Below, piece after piece: positions 52,589-61,155 of a DNA stretch of 64,000 nucleotides. Position numbers and translations under genes: made by a program. The DNA lies in assembly GCF_001292705.1 (NCBI RefSeq), contig NZ_LGAK01000020.1, positions 1 to 64,000 on the forward strand, given 5' to 3'. Each line of letters begins with the position of its first letter. Position 1 is the first letter of the stretch. This stretch comes from Marinagarivorans algicola (GTDB lineage Bacteria; Pseudomonadota; Gammaproteobacteria; Pseudomonadales; Cellvibrionaceae). The notes under the pieces are model-generated. The model was given only the letters and a program-made list of their open reading frames with translations. It did no database searches and was not told where the DNA came from.

Positions 52589-55500
52589 TTATTTTGTTGT
52601 ATGGGTTTCTTCTTGTGAGTTGTTGAGCAGCGCTTTAATTTCATCTTCTAATGCCTTAGTGATGGGGTCGACAGTGTCATTGGCGTCTGCCTGTGTTGCT
52701 GGATTGTTGGAAGCGGGGATAATGATTTCTACAGACTCAGCAGGAGCTGTGGACTCAATCAATTGAACGGGCTCTAGCTTTTCTTGGGGGGCTAGGCTTT
52801 CTGCCGCCCGCGCTTCAATTATGGGCTTAACAATGGCAGGTTCTACAATAGTCGGTCCTACAATAGTCGGTCCTACAATAGTTGATTCTACCGTCTGTGC
52901 GGGGGCAACTGAACCGTCGGTTGGCTTTACGTAAGTGGCGGCCGTGTGAGGCGCTATCGTTTTGGCATGATGGGTCGGTTTGCCTGAGCTTTCACCGATA
53001 AAGTTGGCAAGCAAGGCCTGTAAAGGGTGAGCAATGTGTACGCCAGCTTCGCGTAAACTTTGACTGCGACAGGAGTAGCCAGTGGCTACTAGCGCGTCTT
53101 TGTTTTCGGCGGCGGTGACTGGCTGACGCCAACTAAGGTCAAATATTTTGGCCGAGGCTTCGCGGTTTTGTGTTTCGTGACCAAAGGTGCCAGCCATACC
53201 GCAGCAGCCCACGGCTTCAATGTTGAGGGTTTGACCAAGCTTACTAAAGACGCTCTGCCATAGGCTCGTACTGGCAGGCGCGTTGGTTTTTTCGGTGCAG
53301 TGCCCTAATAATTTAAAAGTGCCTTCGTTGAACAAGGCTTTTTTGTCGGTAAGAGATTCTAGATGAGTAGCTAACCATTCTTGGACTAGTTGCACTTTAG
53401 GAGCATCTTTTTCGCCTAGCGCTTTGACGTATTCACTGCGATACGCCAGTGTCATGGCGGGGTCTAGGCCTATAAGGGGAATACCGCTTTGGGCTAAAGT
53501 ATTTAAATGCTCAGCAGTGACGGTGGCTTGTTTTTTAAATTCTTTTAAAAAACCATGGACATGCATGGGTTTGCCATTAGGGCGATAGGGTGCCAGTAAG
53601 ACATTAAAGCCCAGTTTTTGTAAAATACTGATACTGTCGAGAACTACTTGAGCCTCAAAAAAGCGTGTGAAGGCATCCTGTACTAAAATCACACTCTGAC
53701 TTTTTTGTTCGTCACGGATGTTCTGAATATTAGCGGTTGTTGCATATTGAATGCCGAGCTCTTTTAAACACTGATTAAACGGAATGCGTGAAAGCTTTGG
53801 GCTATCCACAAAGCCCACGGCACGTTGTAAAAAATATTTAACCGGTGGCAGGCTTTGCATAAAATTGGCTATGCCAGCAATATGAGCCATTTTAGGGACA
53901 AAGCGCTCGAGATTGGCAACAAAATAATCTTTGAGCGGGCGGGCATAGCGAGTGTGATAAAGCGCTAAAAATTTACTGCGAAACTCGGGAACGTCGACTT
54001 TAATTGGGCATTGTCCAACACATGATTTGCAGGCTAAGCACTGACTCATAGAGTCCATGACTTCATGCGAAAAGTCGTATTGCTTTACGCCGCCGCTGGG
54101 GGTAGCGTTTTTAGTGTGAAGGTTGCTGTCTTTGCTATTTCTGCGGCGCTGCATAAAGCTGTCGGCAGCGGGGAGTTTGTCGTAATTACCCTCGAAGTTT
54201 TCGGGGTTAAAACCGTGCTCGCCGAGTTGCTTGATCCACTCGCGAATCAGCGAAGCGCGACCTTTCGGGGAGTGCACACGGTTGCGAGTGACTTTATAAG
54301 AAGGGCACATGGCATCGGCGGTATTCCAGTTAAAGCAAGCGCCATTGCCATTGCAGTAAACAGCCTCACTAAAACCGTCCCACAATTTAACCGGAATAGT
54401 TTGATCATTTTGCCCGCGTGTGGGGACTTCATCAATTTTTAAGAGTTGGCCGCTATCAACCGGTGTTGCAATTTTGCCTGGGTTAAGTTGATTACGCGGA
54501 TCGAAGGCGCCTTTAATGCGTTGCAGTTGCACAAATAGCTCGCCAAAAAAAGCTGGTGCGTATTCGCTGCGTACACCTTTACCGTGTTCGCCCCATAATA
54601 GACCGTTGTATTTTTGTGTGAGTGCGCTGACTTGATCGGTAATATCACGTACCATTTTAAGTGCGGTGCTATCTTTCATGTCAATGGCTGGGCGCACATG
54701 CAAAACGCCAGCATCTACATGACCAAACATGCCATAGGTTAAATTATAGCTATCCAAAATTGCACGGAACTCGGCAATATAATCGGCCAAGTTTTCGGGG
54801 GGAACGGCAGTATCTTCAACAAAGGGAATTGGTCGGCCCTCGCCTTTGGCATTACCCAATAGACCGACGGCTTTTTTGCGCATATTCCATATTTTTTTGA
54901 CGGCCTCATCACCCATTGCCAGGCCGTGGCCAACGGCACCTTTACCGGCTTCATCACTTTTTAGTACCGTTATCAGTTGCGCAATACCATTACTGAGCTC
55001 TTCTTTAGTGTCGGCAGTATACTCAACTAAATTCATGCCTTTAATTTTATCGATGTTTTCGCTAGGAAAGTAAGCGGCCACGTCGTGCCAAACGCTGTCA
55101 CCCATGGCAAGTGCTAATACGCGTGAGTCAATGGTTTCAATACTGGTTGGCCCAGCTTTCATAAGGTGTGTGGCATCGCGTAATGAGCTGTCAAAACTGT
55201 CATAGTTAACAATGACTAATGCGCTATATTGAGGAATAGTGAGTAGGTTAATCTTTGCCTCGGCTATAAACCCTAAAGTGCCTTCACTACCACATAAAAT
55301 ATTGTTTAAATTGAACTGGCCATTAGCATCGCGAATATGCGCCAAGTCGTAGCCGGTGAGGCAGCGATTTAGCGGTGGAAATTTTTCTTTGATCAGTGCT
55401 TGGTGCTCTTGCTGAATATTATTGACCAAGCGATGGGCCAGACCGCAAATATTTTGCTCTTCACCGTTGGTGGCCAGCTGCTCGTCGCTGATAGCGTGGC

Positions 55501-56074
55501 TGCGCAATACATTACCGTCCATCAAAACGGTAGTGAGCTCTAGTACGTGATCGCGTGTTTTGCCATAGCGACAAGAGCCCTGGCCTGATGCGTCGGTATT
55601 GATCATACCGCCAATAGTGGCACGGTTACTGGTTGACAGTTCTGGAGCAAAAAATAAGCCATAGGGCTTGATGGCTGCATTGAGCTGATCTTTGACAACC
55701 CCTGCTTGTACACGTGCCCAGCCTTGTTCAGCGTTTATTTCGAGGATGTTGTTCATGTGGCGACTCATATCAACCACTAGACCATCGGTTAATGACTGGC
55801 CATTTGTCCCGGTACCCCCTCCGCGCGGCGACAGTACGATACTATGATAATGCAAGCGGGCAGCAAGCTCTGTTAGGCGTGTTAGGTCATTGATATTTTT
55901 GGGATATACAATACCTTGGGGTAAAACTTGGTAAATGGAGTTATCCGTGGATAACACGGTACGGCTGGCGTAGTCCGGCGAGATGTCACCTTCAAAATCT
56001 GCTTCTTTAAGTGACTCTAAAAACTGTAAATAGAGTGATTGGATGCTAGACGTTTGCTGTATTCGTGGAATCAT
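52589..56074 (-). CDS. ydiJ: YdiJ-type FAD/Fe-S D-2-hydroxyglutarate dehydrogenase
   Basis: YdiJ oxidises D-2-hydroxyglutarate formed as a by-product of serine synthesis. The FAD-binding domain (SPRGGGTGTNGQSLTDGLVVD, GGMINTDASGQGSCRYGKTRDH, LCGSEGTLGFI) is followed by two cysteine-rich iron-sulfur segments (CNGNGACFNWNTADAMCPS, CLACKSCVGQCPIKVDVPEF) and a heterodisulfide-reductase-like CCGMAGTFGHE part. The N-terminal MIPRIQQ matches E. coli YdiJ (1018 residues). This protein is 1161 long because of a C-terminal Pro/Ala/Thr/Glu-rich tail of about 140 residues that includes IVGP/IVEP repeats. That tail has no clear function. Confidence 0.93.
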   Translation of the reverse strand: MIPRIQQTSSIQSLYLQFLESLKEADFEGDISPDYASRTVLSTDNSIYQVLPQGIVYPKNINDLTRLTELAARLHYHSIVLSPRGGGTGTNGQSLTDGLVVDMSRHMNNILEINAEQGWARVQAGVVKDQLNAAIKPYGLFFAPELSTSNRATIGGMINTDASGQGSCRYGKTRDHVLELTTVLMDGNVLRSHAISDEQLATNGEEQNICGLAHRLVNNIQQEHQALIKEKFPPLNRCLTGYDLAHIRDANGQFNLNNILCGSEGTLGFIAEAKINLLTIPQYSALVIVNYDSFDSSLRDATHLMKAGPTSIETIDSRVLALAMGDSVWHDVAAYFPSENIDKIKGMNLVEYTADTKEELSNGIAQLITVLKSDEAGKGAVGHGLAMGDEAVKKIWNMRKKAVGLLGNAKGEGRPIPFVEDTAVPPENLADYIAEFRAILDSYNLTYGMFGHVDAGVLHVRPAIDMKDSTALKMVRDITDQVSALTQKYNGLLWGEHGKGVRSEYAPAFFGELFVQLQRIKGAFDPRNQLNPGKIATPVDSGQLLKIDEVPTRGQNDQTIPVKLWDGFSEAVYCNGNGACFNWNTADAMCPSYKVTRNRVHSPKGRASLIREWIKQLGEHGFNPENFEGNYDKLPAADSFMQRRRNSKDSNLHTKNATPSGGVKQYDFSHEVMDSMSQCLACKSCVGQCPIKVDVPEFRSKFLALYHTRYARPLKDYFVANLERFVPKMAHIAGIANFMQSLPPVKYFLQRAVGFVDSPKLSRIPFNQCLKELGIQYATTANIQNIRDEQKSQSVILVQDAFTRFFEAQVVLDSISILQKLGFNVLLAPYRPNGKPMHVHGFLKEFKKQATVTAEHLNTLAQSGIPLIGLDPAMTLAYRSEYVKALGEKDAPKVQLVQEWLATHLESLTDKKALFNEGTFKLLGHCTEKTNAPASTSLWQSVFSKLGQTLNIEAVGCCGMAGTFGHETQNREASAKIFDLSWRQPVTAAENKDALVATGYSCRSQSLREAGVHIAHPLQALLANFIGESSGKPTHHAKTIAPHTAATYVKPTDGSVAPAQTVESTIVGPTIVGPTIVEPAIVKPIIEARAAESLAPQEKLEPVQLIESTAPAESVEIIIPASNNPATQADANDTVDPITKALEDEIKALLNNSQEETHTTK
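52841..52885. repeat. Three tandem 15-base repeats in the ydiJ tail
   Basis: TTCTACAATAGTCGG, TCCTACAATAGTCGG and TCCTACAATAGTTGA stand in a row and encode repeated T-I-V-x-P units on the minus strand. Such in-frame repeats can change length by slippage. Confidence 0.8.
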
Positions 56075-56433
56075 TGGTTAAAAGCTCAAACATTTTTGAT
56101 CGGTTATTCTACCTGTACGCGCGCCAGCTTCCAAATGATTGATAGGTCAGCGGTGTGTTTAGGTTTGTGCATTGGTGCTGTTTGTAGATGTTGTGTGCAG
56201 ATGTTGTATGCTGGTCGTGTTTTGTGTAAATATAAAAAATTTGGCGGCAATCCGGTGTTGGCTATGCTGAGGTGCACTGTAGAGTGTGAATCCTACTTTT
56301 CTGGGTCATACCAATGGCTGCTAATGAATTTATTTATGACTAAATGAGAGCGGTAGATGATTTATTTTTATCATTTTGGCTTGAGCTTATGCCTGAGTCC
56401 AGTGATTCGATGAATGATGAATAAGGGTTTAAT
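56075..56433. other. Gap upstream of the DUF1145 gene
   Basis: A 359-base region between the divergent ydiJ gene and the small membrane protein. A plus-strand frame (56039-56347) overlaps the ydiJ start and has no motif, so I do not call it. AGATGTTGTGTGC and AGATGTTGTATGC form a short direct repeat near 56187-56212. I see nothing else. Confidence 0.4.
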
Positions 56434-56679
56434 ATGTCTAGTCAAGTAACCAGTATTATTCAGTGGGTGACGTTAATATTTTGGTTAGGCGTTGCCATTA
56501 ATGTACTGATAGTGCTTACTGTAGGCGGTCGACAGGTGTTGATTGTGCTAGGTGTGCTGTTATGCATGATTCATTCTATTGAATATGTGTTTGTGCGATT
56601 AATAATGCGTAAGCCTATTAGCTTCTTTAAAACAATGATTTATGGCTGTGGTCATTGGTTGCCCATGGTAAAAAAATAA
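56434..56679 (+). CDS. Small membrane protein, DUF1145-like
   Basis: An 81-residue protein with two strongly hydrophobic segments (IIQWVTLIFWLGVAINVLIVL and QVLIVLGVLLCMIHSIEYVFV) and the C-terminal MIYGCGHWLPMVKK, similar to the end of DUF1145 (YhhL-like) proteins, which have FG.FHxxPL at this place. Function unknown. The start ATG is preceded by AAGGG nine bases upstream. Confidence 0.65.
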   Translation: MSSQVTSIIQWVTLIFWLGVAINVLIVLTVGGRQVLIVLGVLLCMIHSIEYVFVRLIMRKPISFFKTMIYGCGHWLPMVKK

Positions 56680-56683
56680 TATC

Positions 56684-56888
56684 GCTATTCAGAGGTAACA
56701 ACATTGCGCCCCCCTATATCCATACTGGGATTGGGCGCGCTACAAGCGCTCTTGACCGTTTGCTTCTCGACTCTGTGTTCCTCAAAGCCTAATCCTCGCT
56801 TTCCCTGCAAGGCCGACGCTTAAATACCCAGCAAATAATCCATCAGCATCCTATCAGGTGAAAGGTGTCAGCTTGGCTAAACACTTAC
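56684..56888 (-). repeat. MITE-like intergenic repeat, copy E
   Basis: Reverse-oriented copy: CTATTCAGAGGTA at the left matches the complement of copy B's right end. CTCGCTTTCCCTGCAAGG, ATAATCCATCAGCATCCTAT and CAGGTGAAAG are then found in the order expected. The right end (CAGCTTGGCTAAACACTTAC) is decayed. The copy directly follows the DUF1145-like gene. Confidence 0.75.
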
Positions 56889-57374
56889 AATATAATGAGC
56901 TATCACTGACCCAGTGTTTGTTATTGTGAGTAATATCGTATGGATATTGTTTGCATACCTACAAAGTAAGTCAGGTTTATAAAGTTGCTTTATTTTGTGT
57001 TGTGCTTTAGAGATAAGTGCTCGAAATACGTACTTCAAATAAAGCCGCATGAAACTAGGTATCACAGAAATACCATTGAGAACCCGCTGTGTTAATAGCG
57101 CGTTAAGTGGTCATGTGCGTGACGTGGTGGCTTTTATTAATGTGCAGATACTACGCTGCGCCACTGGAATTTAGCGTGGGTTCAGTTTGCGCTTAGTACA
57201 CTTTGATTCCAGTGCTTTAGTTATATTCAGTATTCATTATAGAGTAAGTTGTTTTATGCCTTTATCTTCTAGCGTGAAGTGAGCTTGAAGGCTTGAGAAA
57301 AGGCGATGTAAGCTTTAAGGTTGAGTTCAATGACTTGTCAGCAAGAGCGATAAAGCCTCTAATTAGGATTTCAT
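56889..57374. other. Gene-free region before the PepSY gene
   Basis: Nearly 500 bases without a credible gene; a 62-codon frame at 56877-57065 overlaps repeat E and lacks motifs. The stretch presumably carries the promoter of the PepSY-PhoPQ-like operon, but I could not pick one with confidence. Confidence 0.4.
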
Positions 57375-57653
57375 ATGACGCGTTTGTTTTTTTGTAAAAA
57401 ATGTTGGGTGCTGGGTGTCGCCATGGTTAGCGCTCTGGTGGGGGGGCATGTGCAGGCTCAAGCAGGACGCGTGATCGATAAAGGCCGTGCTGCCGAAATA
57501 GCCCAAAGTAAATTTGGTGGCGAGCTATTCGGGAAAATCAAAAAAACAACAGCCAGTGATGGCAGCACAATTTTTGAAGTCCGTTTAGATACTAAGGGAC
57601 ATGTGGATATTATTGTGGTTGATGCCAAGGGCAATGCCCGTCAAAAAAAATAA
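57375..57653 (+). CDS. PepSY-domain periplasmic protein
   Basis: A 92-residue exported protein with a signal peptide (about 1-30, VHVQAQA) and a short PepSY-like domain: GRAAEIAQSKFGGELFGKIKKTT, then FEVRLDTKGHVDIIVVDAKG. PepSY domains inhibit or sense peptidases and bind peptides. It precedes a PhoP/PhoQ-like pair by 11 bases, an arrangement common in Cellvibrio and Xanthomonas relatives, so it is a likely modulator of the kinase (inference). TAGGA precedes the ATG at a good distance. Confidence 0.8.
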   Translation: MTRLFFCKKCWVLGVAMVSALVGGHVQAQAGRVIDKGRAAEIAQSKFGGELFGKIKKTTASDGSTIFEVRLDTKGHVDIIVVDAKGNARQKK

Positions 57654-57664
57654 GGAACTAGGTC

Positions 57665-58408
57665 ATGCGTTTATTAGTAGTAGAAGATGAAGCGGCTATT
57701 CGTACGCAATTAGCTGAGTTTTTGGGTGGTCAAGGCTTTGCTGTGGATGTTGCCGCTGATGGCCGTGAAGGCTTGTTTTTGGCTACCGAGTACGATTACG
57801 ATTTGGCTATTATCGATATCGGCTTGCCTGAAATAGACGGCATAGAGTTGATCACTAAGGCCCGCGCAGCCGGCAAAAGCTACCCGGTACTGATTTTGAC
57901 TGCGCGCGGTAACTGGCAAGATAAAGTCACAGGCCTTGAAGCCGGTGCAGATGATTATTTAGTTAAACCTTTTCATAATGAAGAGATGCGCGCGCGCGTC
58001 AATGCGCTTATTCGCCGTGCTTCTGGCCATGCGAAGCCGCAGCTAGAGTTTGGCCCCGTTGTTATTGATACCGCTGGCAAGCAGGTATTGCTCAGTGGTA
58101 ATGAAGTTGATTTGACGAGTTACGAATACAATACCCTAGAGTATTTAGCACACCATGCAGGTGAGGCCATTACAAAAACAGTTTTAACTGAGCATTTATA
58201 TCAACAAGACTTTGAGCGCGATAGCAATGTGATTGAAGTCTTTGTTGGGCGCTTGCGCAAAAAGCTAGATCCTAAAGGCGAGCTAGAGTTGATTACAACA
58301 ATTCGTGGGCGTGGCTACCGCTTTAACCCTGAACCGAATACCCCGGCTGTTAATGCGCCTGACGCTGACAGTGATACCGGCGCCGCGCACAATAATACCG
58401 CCTCTTAA
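57665..58408 (+). CDS. PhoP/QseB-like response regulator
   Basis: A 247-residue OmpR-family regulator. The receiver shows D8-E9, phospho-acceptor D51 in LAIIDIGLPEIDG, T in LILTARG and K in YLVKPF. The winged helix ends with SNVIEVFVGRLRKKLDP and LITTIRGRGYRF. The C-terminal tail is short and acidic (PDADSDTGAAHNN). The stop overlaps the kinase start by one base (TAATG), so the pair is coupled. Confidence 0.93.
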   Translation: MRLLVVEDEAAIRTQLAEFLGGQGFAVDVAADGREGLFLATEYDYDLAIIDIGLPEIDGIELITKARAAGKSYPVLILTARGNWQDKVTGLEAGADDYLVKPFHNEEMRARVNALIRRASGHAKPQLEFGPVVIDTAGKQVLLSGNEVDLTSYEYNTLEYLAHHAGEAITKTVLTEHLYQQDFERDSNVIEVFVGRLRKKLDPKGELELITTIRGRGYRFNPEPNTPAVNAPDADSDTGAAHNNTAS

Positions 58409-59808
58409 TGCGTTGGTTGACGGCGGTGGGTTGGCCTCGATTGTCAGCGTCATCGCTAAGTATACGGTTATTTTTTGCCTCGGTGGTCTTGTTGCCGTTT
58501 TTACTGGGCTTTAGCGCCACGATGCTCGACTACGCTTTTAAGCTCAGCTTAGAAACGGCCGAGCGCGATGCTCTGCGCAGCCAAGTGTATTTATTGCTCG
58601 GTGTGGCCGAGCCCGATGAGCACACCCTCGAGATGCCACCGGCGTTAACCGAGCCACGCTTTGGTGAGCTTAATTCGGGCCTGTACGGCTGGATTGTTGA
58701 TGGTCAGGGGCAGGTCATTTGGCAGTCCCGCTCGACGGATCTTATTCCTGCCGATTACTTCCCGCCTTTGGTATCGCCTTTTAATGCCGGTATTAAACAC
58801 TTTTTTAGCAGCGCCTTTAATGCCGATGATTTTTATGTCATGAGTTACGACACGATTTGGCCTGTGGGGGGCGCAGATCGCCCTTTCAGATTTGTTGTTG
58901 CGCATAGTCAAGCCGATTTAAAAGCCAGCCTTGCCGCTTACCGTGAGCGTTTATTGATGTGGGTGGTGGGCTTAGCACTGCTCCTTATTGTGGTGCAAAG
59001 TGTGATTGCGCGATGGGGCTTGTTGCCTTTGCGTCGTTTAGCGCGCAACTTAGAGCTAGTGGAGGCAGGTAAAAGCCAGGCGCTGGCAGGGCAGTATCCT
59101 GCCGATATTCGCCCCGTCACCGAAAACCTCAACAAGGTGCTGCGTGCCGAGCAAGCTCAGCGTGAGCGCTATCGCAATACGCTCGGTGATTTGGCTCATA
59201 GTCTGAAAACACCCCTGTCGGTGGTGCGCGGGCAGTTAGAGACTGCGGCTAGCAACCCACAAGAGCTCACAGCGGTGGTCAATGAGCAAATTAATCGCAT
59301 GAGTATGATTATTGACCATCAACTACGCCGCGCCAGTGCTCAGGTCACGCAAAATGCGGTTTATGCACGGGTGTTGGTTAAGCCGCTAATTGAGCGATTG
59401 GCGGTGGCAATGCAAAAAGTGTATCAACAAAAAGAGGTGAGTATCTCAGTGTTTATTGACGATAACCTACCGTTTTTGGGTGATGAAGCCGACTTGATGG
59501 AGGTGGCGGGTAATTTGATCGAAAACGCCTGTAAATACGGTAATAGTCAAGTACGTATTTGTGCAAATATTGTAGGTGATGATCTACTGATTAGCATTGA
59601 AGATGATGGCCCCGGTGTCGCGGATACTCTTAAGAGCACAATTTTGACCCGCGGCGCTCGTGCTGACACGGCGACATCGGGTCAAGGTATTGGTTTATCG
59701 GTTGCGGTTGATATTGTGAGTAGTTATGGTGGCAGTCTTCAAATTAGCCGCTCCAATTTAGGAGGGGCTAGCTTCAATATTTCCCTACCTGCGCACGGAG
59801 AGTCATAA
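58408..59808 (+). CDS. PhoQ-like sensor histidine kinase
   Basis: A 466-residue inner-membrane kinase. Helices at about 22-45 and 185-205 enclose a periplasmic sensor domain of the PhoQ-like type. The H-box is DLAHSLKTPLSVVRG (H264), unusual in having the order HSLKTP as in PhoQ. The ATPase domain has NLIENACKYG, EDDGPGV and GQGIGLSVAVD. It is encoded directly after its response regulator, with the VanZ-family gene behind. Its ligand is not deduced; magnesium or peptides are possible by family analogy. Confidence 0.92.
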   Translation: MRWLTAVGWPRLSASSLSIRLFFASVVLLPFLLGFSATMLDYAFKLSLETAERDALRSQVYLLLGVAEPDEHTLEMPPALTEPRFGELNSGLYGWIVDGQGQVIWQSRSTDLIPADYFPPLVSPFNAGIKHFFSSAFNADDFYVMSYDTIWPVGGADRPFRFVVAHSQADLKASLAAYRERLLMWVVGLALLLIVVQSVIARWGLLPLRRLARNLELVEAGKSQALAGQYPADIRPVTENLNKVLRAEQAQRERYRNTLGDLAHSLKTPLSVVRGQLETAASNPQELTAVVNEQINRMSMIIDHQLRRASAQVTQNAVYARVLVKPLIERLAVAMQKVYQQKEVSISVFIDDNLPFLGDEADLMEVAGNLIENACKYGNSQVRICANIVGDDLLISIEDDGPGVADTLKSTILTRGARADTATSGQGIGLSVAVDIVSSYGGSLQISRSNLGGASFNISLPAHGES

Positions 59809-59809
59809 C

Positions 59810-60226
59810 TTGTGCCCTGATGTTCATACTGGCTTAGTCATTGCCGGGCCCTCTCGGTTGGTTCGCTTTCAAAGATTTACACTGCCTATACGCATATTAC
59901 AGTTTGCGGTGGCATTGATTATTTTTTGTTATGCGGCTTTATCGCCAGCGCCTCAATTTGTGGGCAACCATACTGATACCTCTATGCATTTTGTAGGCAA
60001 TGTCTTGTTGTTTGTTTCTGCTTGGGTGGCTTTGTGGGGACGTCTTCCGATTATTAAGTTAGCGGTTTGCTTACTGCCCTTTAGCTGCGCTATTGAGCTG
60101 GCCCAGTACTTTTCACCGGGCCGTATGGTCGATGCCAAAGATATGATCGTGAATATTACAGGCCTGGGTGTTGGGGCTGTTGTGTCTGCTGTGTTTCAGC
60201 GGTTGCTGGCTAAGCTCCTCGGGTAG
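59810..60226 (+). CDS. VanZ-family membrane protein
   Basis: A 138-residue protein with three to four membrane segments (ILQFAVALIIFCYAALSP, HFVGNVLLFVSAWVALWG, IIKLAVCLLPFSCAIELAQYF) and the conserved FSPGRMVDAKDMIVNITGLGVG of VanZ-like proteins. The family takes its name from a teicoplanin resistance factor, but chromosomal members have no known function. No ATG precedes the conserved part, so a TTG start at 59810 is likely, with GGAG about ten bases upstream. It starts one base after the kinase stop and is probably in the same operon. Confidence 0.85.
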   Translation: MCPDVHTGLVIAGPSRLVRFQRFTLPIRILQFAVALIIFCYAALSPAPQFVGNHTDTSMHFVGNVLLFVSAWVALWGRLPIIKLAVCLLPFSCAIELAQYFSPGRMVDAKDMIVNITGLGVGAVVSAVFQRLLAKLLG

Positions 60227-60246
60227 AGCCTTTGTAGGGTAATACT

Positions 60247-60870
60247 TCATATTCTGGGCTGAATATGGCGGAATGTTAAATTAATGCGGCCCTCGATGGC
60301 TTGTGTTGTTTTGGTGATATTGTGCTGCCAGTAACGCTGAGTCTTACCCGTCATTACCAATAAATCGCCGCCCCCCAAATTAAAAGCCATTTTTTGTGTT
60401 TTGTCTTGTTTATTACGCAAGTTAAATTGACGTGGGCTACCTAAGCTGACGGAGGCTATAGTGGGGGTTGCACCCAGTTCAGGCTCATCATCACTGTGCC
60501 ACCCCATACCATCATTACCATTGCGATAATAATTGCACAGTACGGCATTAAAATGTGTATCAAGTGTTGCCTCAAGGGTGTTTTTTATTATCAGTAGTAG
60601 CGGGTGCCAAGGTTGCGCTTCAAGCCTTTTGCCTGAGTAGCTGTGGTTTGTATGAGGGTCTGCGTAATAAGTACTTAGGCGAGGCTCTAAATGTTTTTTA
60701 CCATACACGGTCACCTCACCTTGCCGCCAAGTTAATTGCTCAAGCAGCTGTGTGTAAGTTGTGTTGGGGTCTAAATGCATGTGGCTTTGTATGTAATCTG
60801 GGTGCCAGTATAGGCTGAGATTATCATGTGTGTGCCATGACCCTACCGCGTGCTGATTCAATAAATCCAT
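60247..60870 (-). CDS. AlkB-family 2-oxoglutarate/Fe(II) dioxygenase
   Basis: The enzyme probably repairs alkylated bases in DNA or RNA by oxidative demethylation, releasing formaldehyde. The 207-residue protein resembles ALKBH2-type members. The metal ligands are H125 and D127 in GWHSDDE and H183 in WQHNITK, and R195 and R201 (RINLTFRH) fit the 2-oxoglutarate-binding arginines. The substrate-recognition lid lies in ARLSTYYADP-like sequence at about 64-72 and NYYRNGNDGMG. It is convergent with the VanZ gene (20 bases apart). Confidence 0.9.
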   Translation of the reverse strand: MDLLNQHAVGSWHTHDNLSLYWHPDYIQSHMHLDPNTTYTQLLEQLTWRQGEVTVYGKKHLEPRLSTYYADPHTNHSYSGKRLEAQPWHPLLLIIKNTLEATLDTHFNAVLCNYYRNGNDGMGWHSDDEPELGATPTIASVSLGSPRQFNLRNKQDKTQKMAFNLGGGDLLVMTGKTQRYWQHNITKTTQAIEGRINLTFRHIQPRI

Positions 60871-61155
60871 AAAATAGAGTTACCTGTTTGAGAGACATGT
60901 ATTGATAGTGTATTGGTGTCACTGAATAAGTGTTCATACGGCCTATTTCGGCTGGCCTATCGATTATATAAAAAATATGGATACTGTTTCTTTTTTGGCG
61001 CGGTTTATCTGCAAGATTGAATCGAATAAAGTCACTTTCTCGTCAGCGTATGCAATGAGCGCCACGGTGACGGAGTAACTGGTGATTACACCCAGATATA
61101 AGCCGAATCATGATAAGCCAGCCAATATGAAAGTCAGCAGAGGAATGAAATAGCT

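Noticed and set aside
56039-56347. 102-codon plus-strand frame
   Set aside because: It overlaps the ydiJ start on the other strand and shows no motif.
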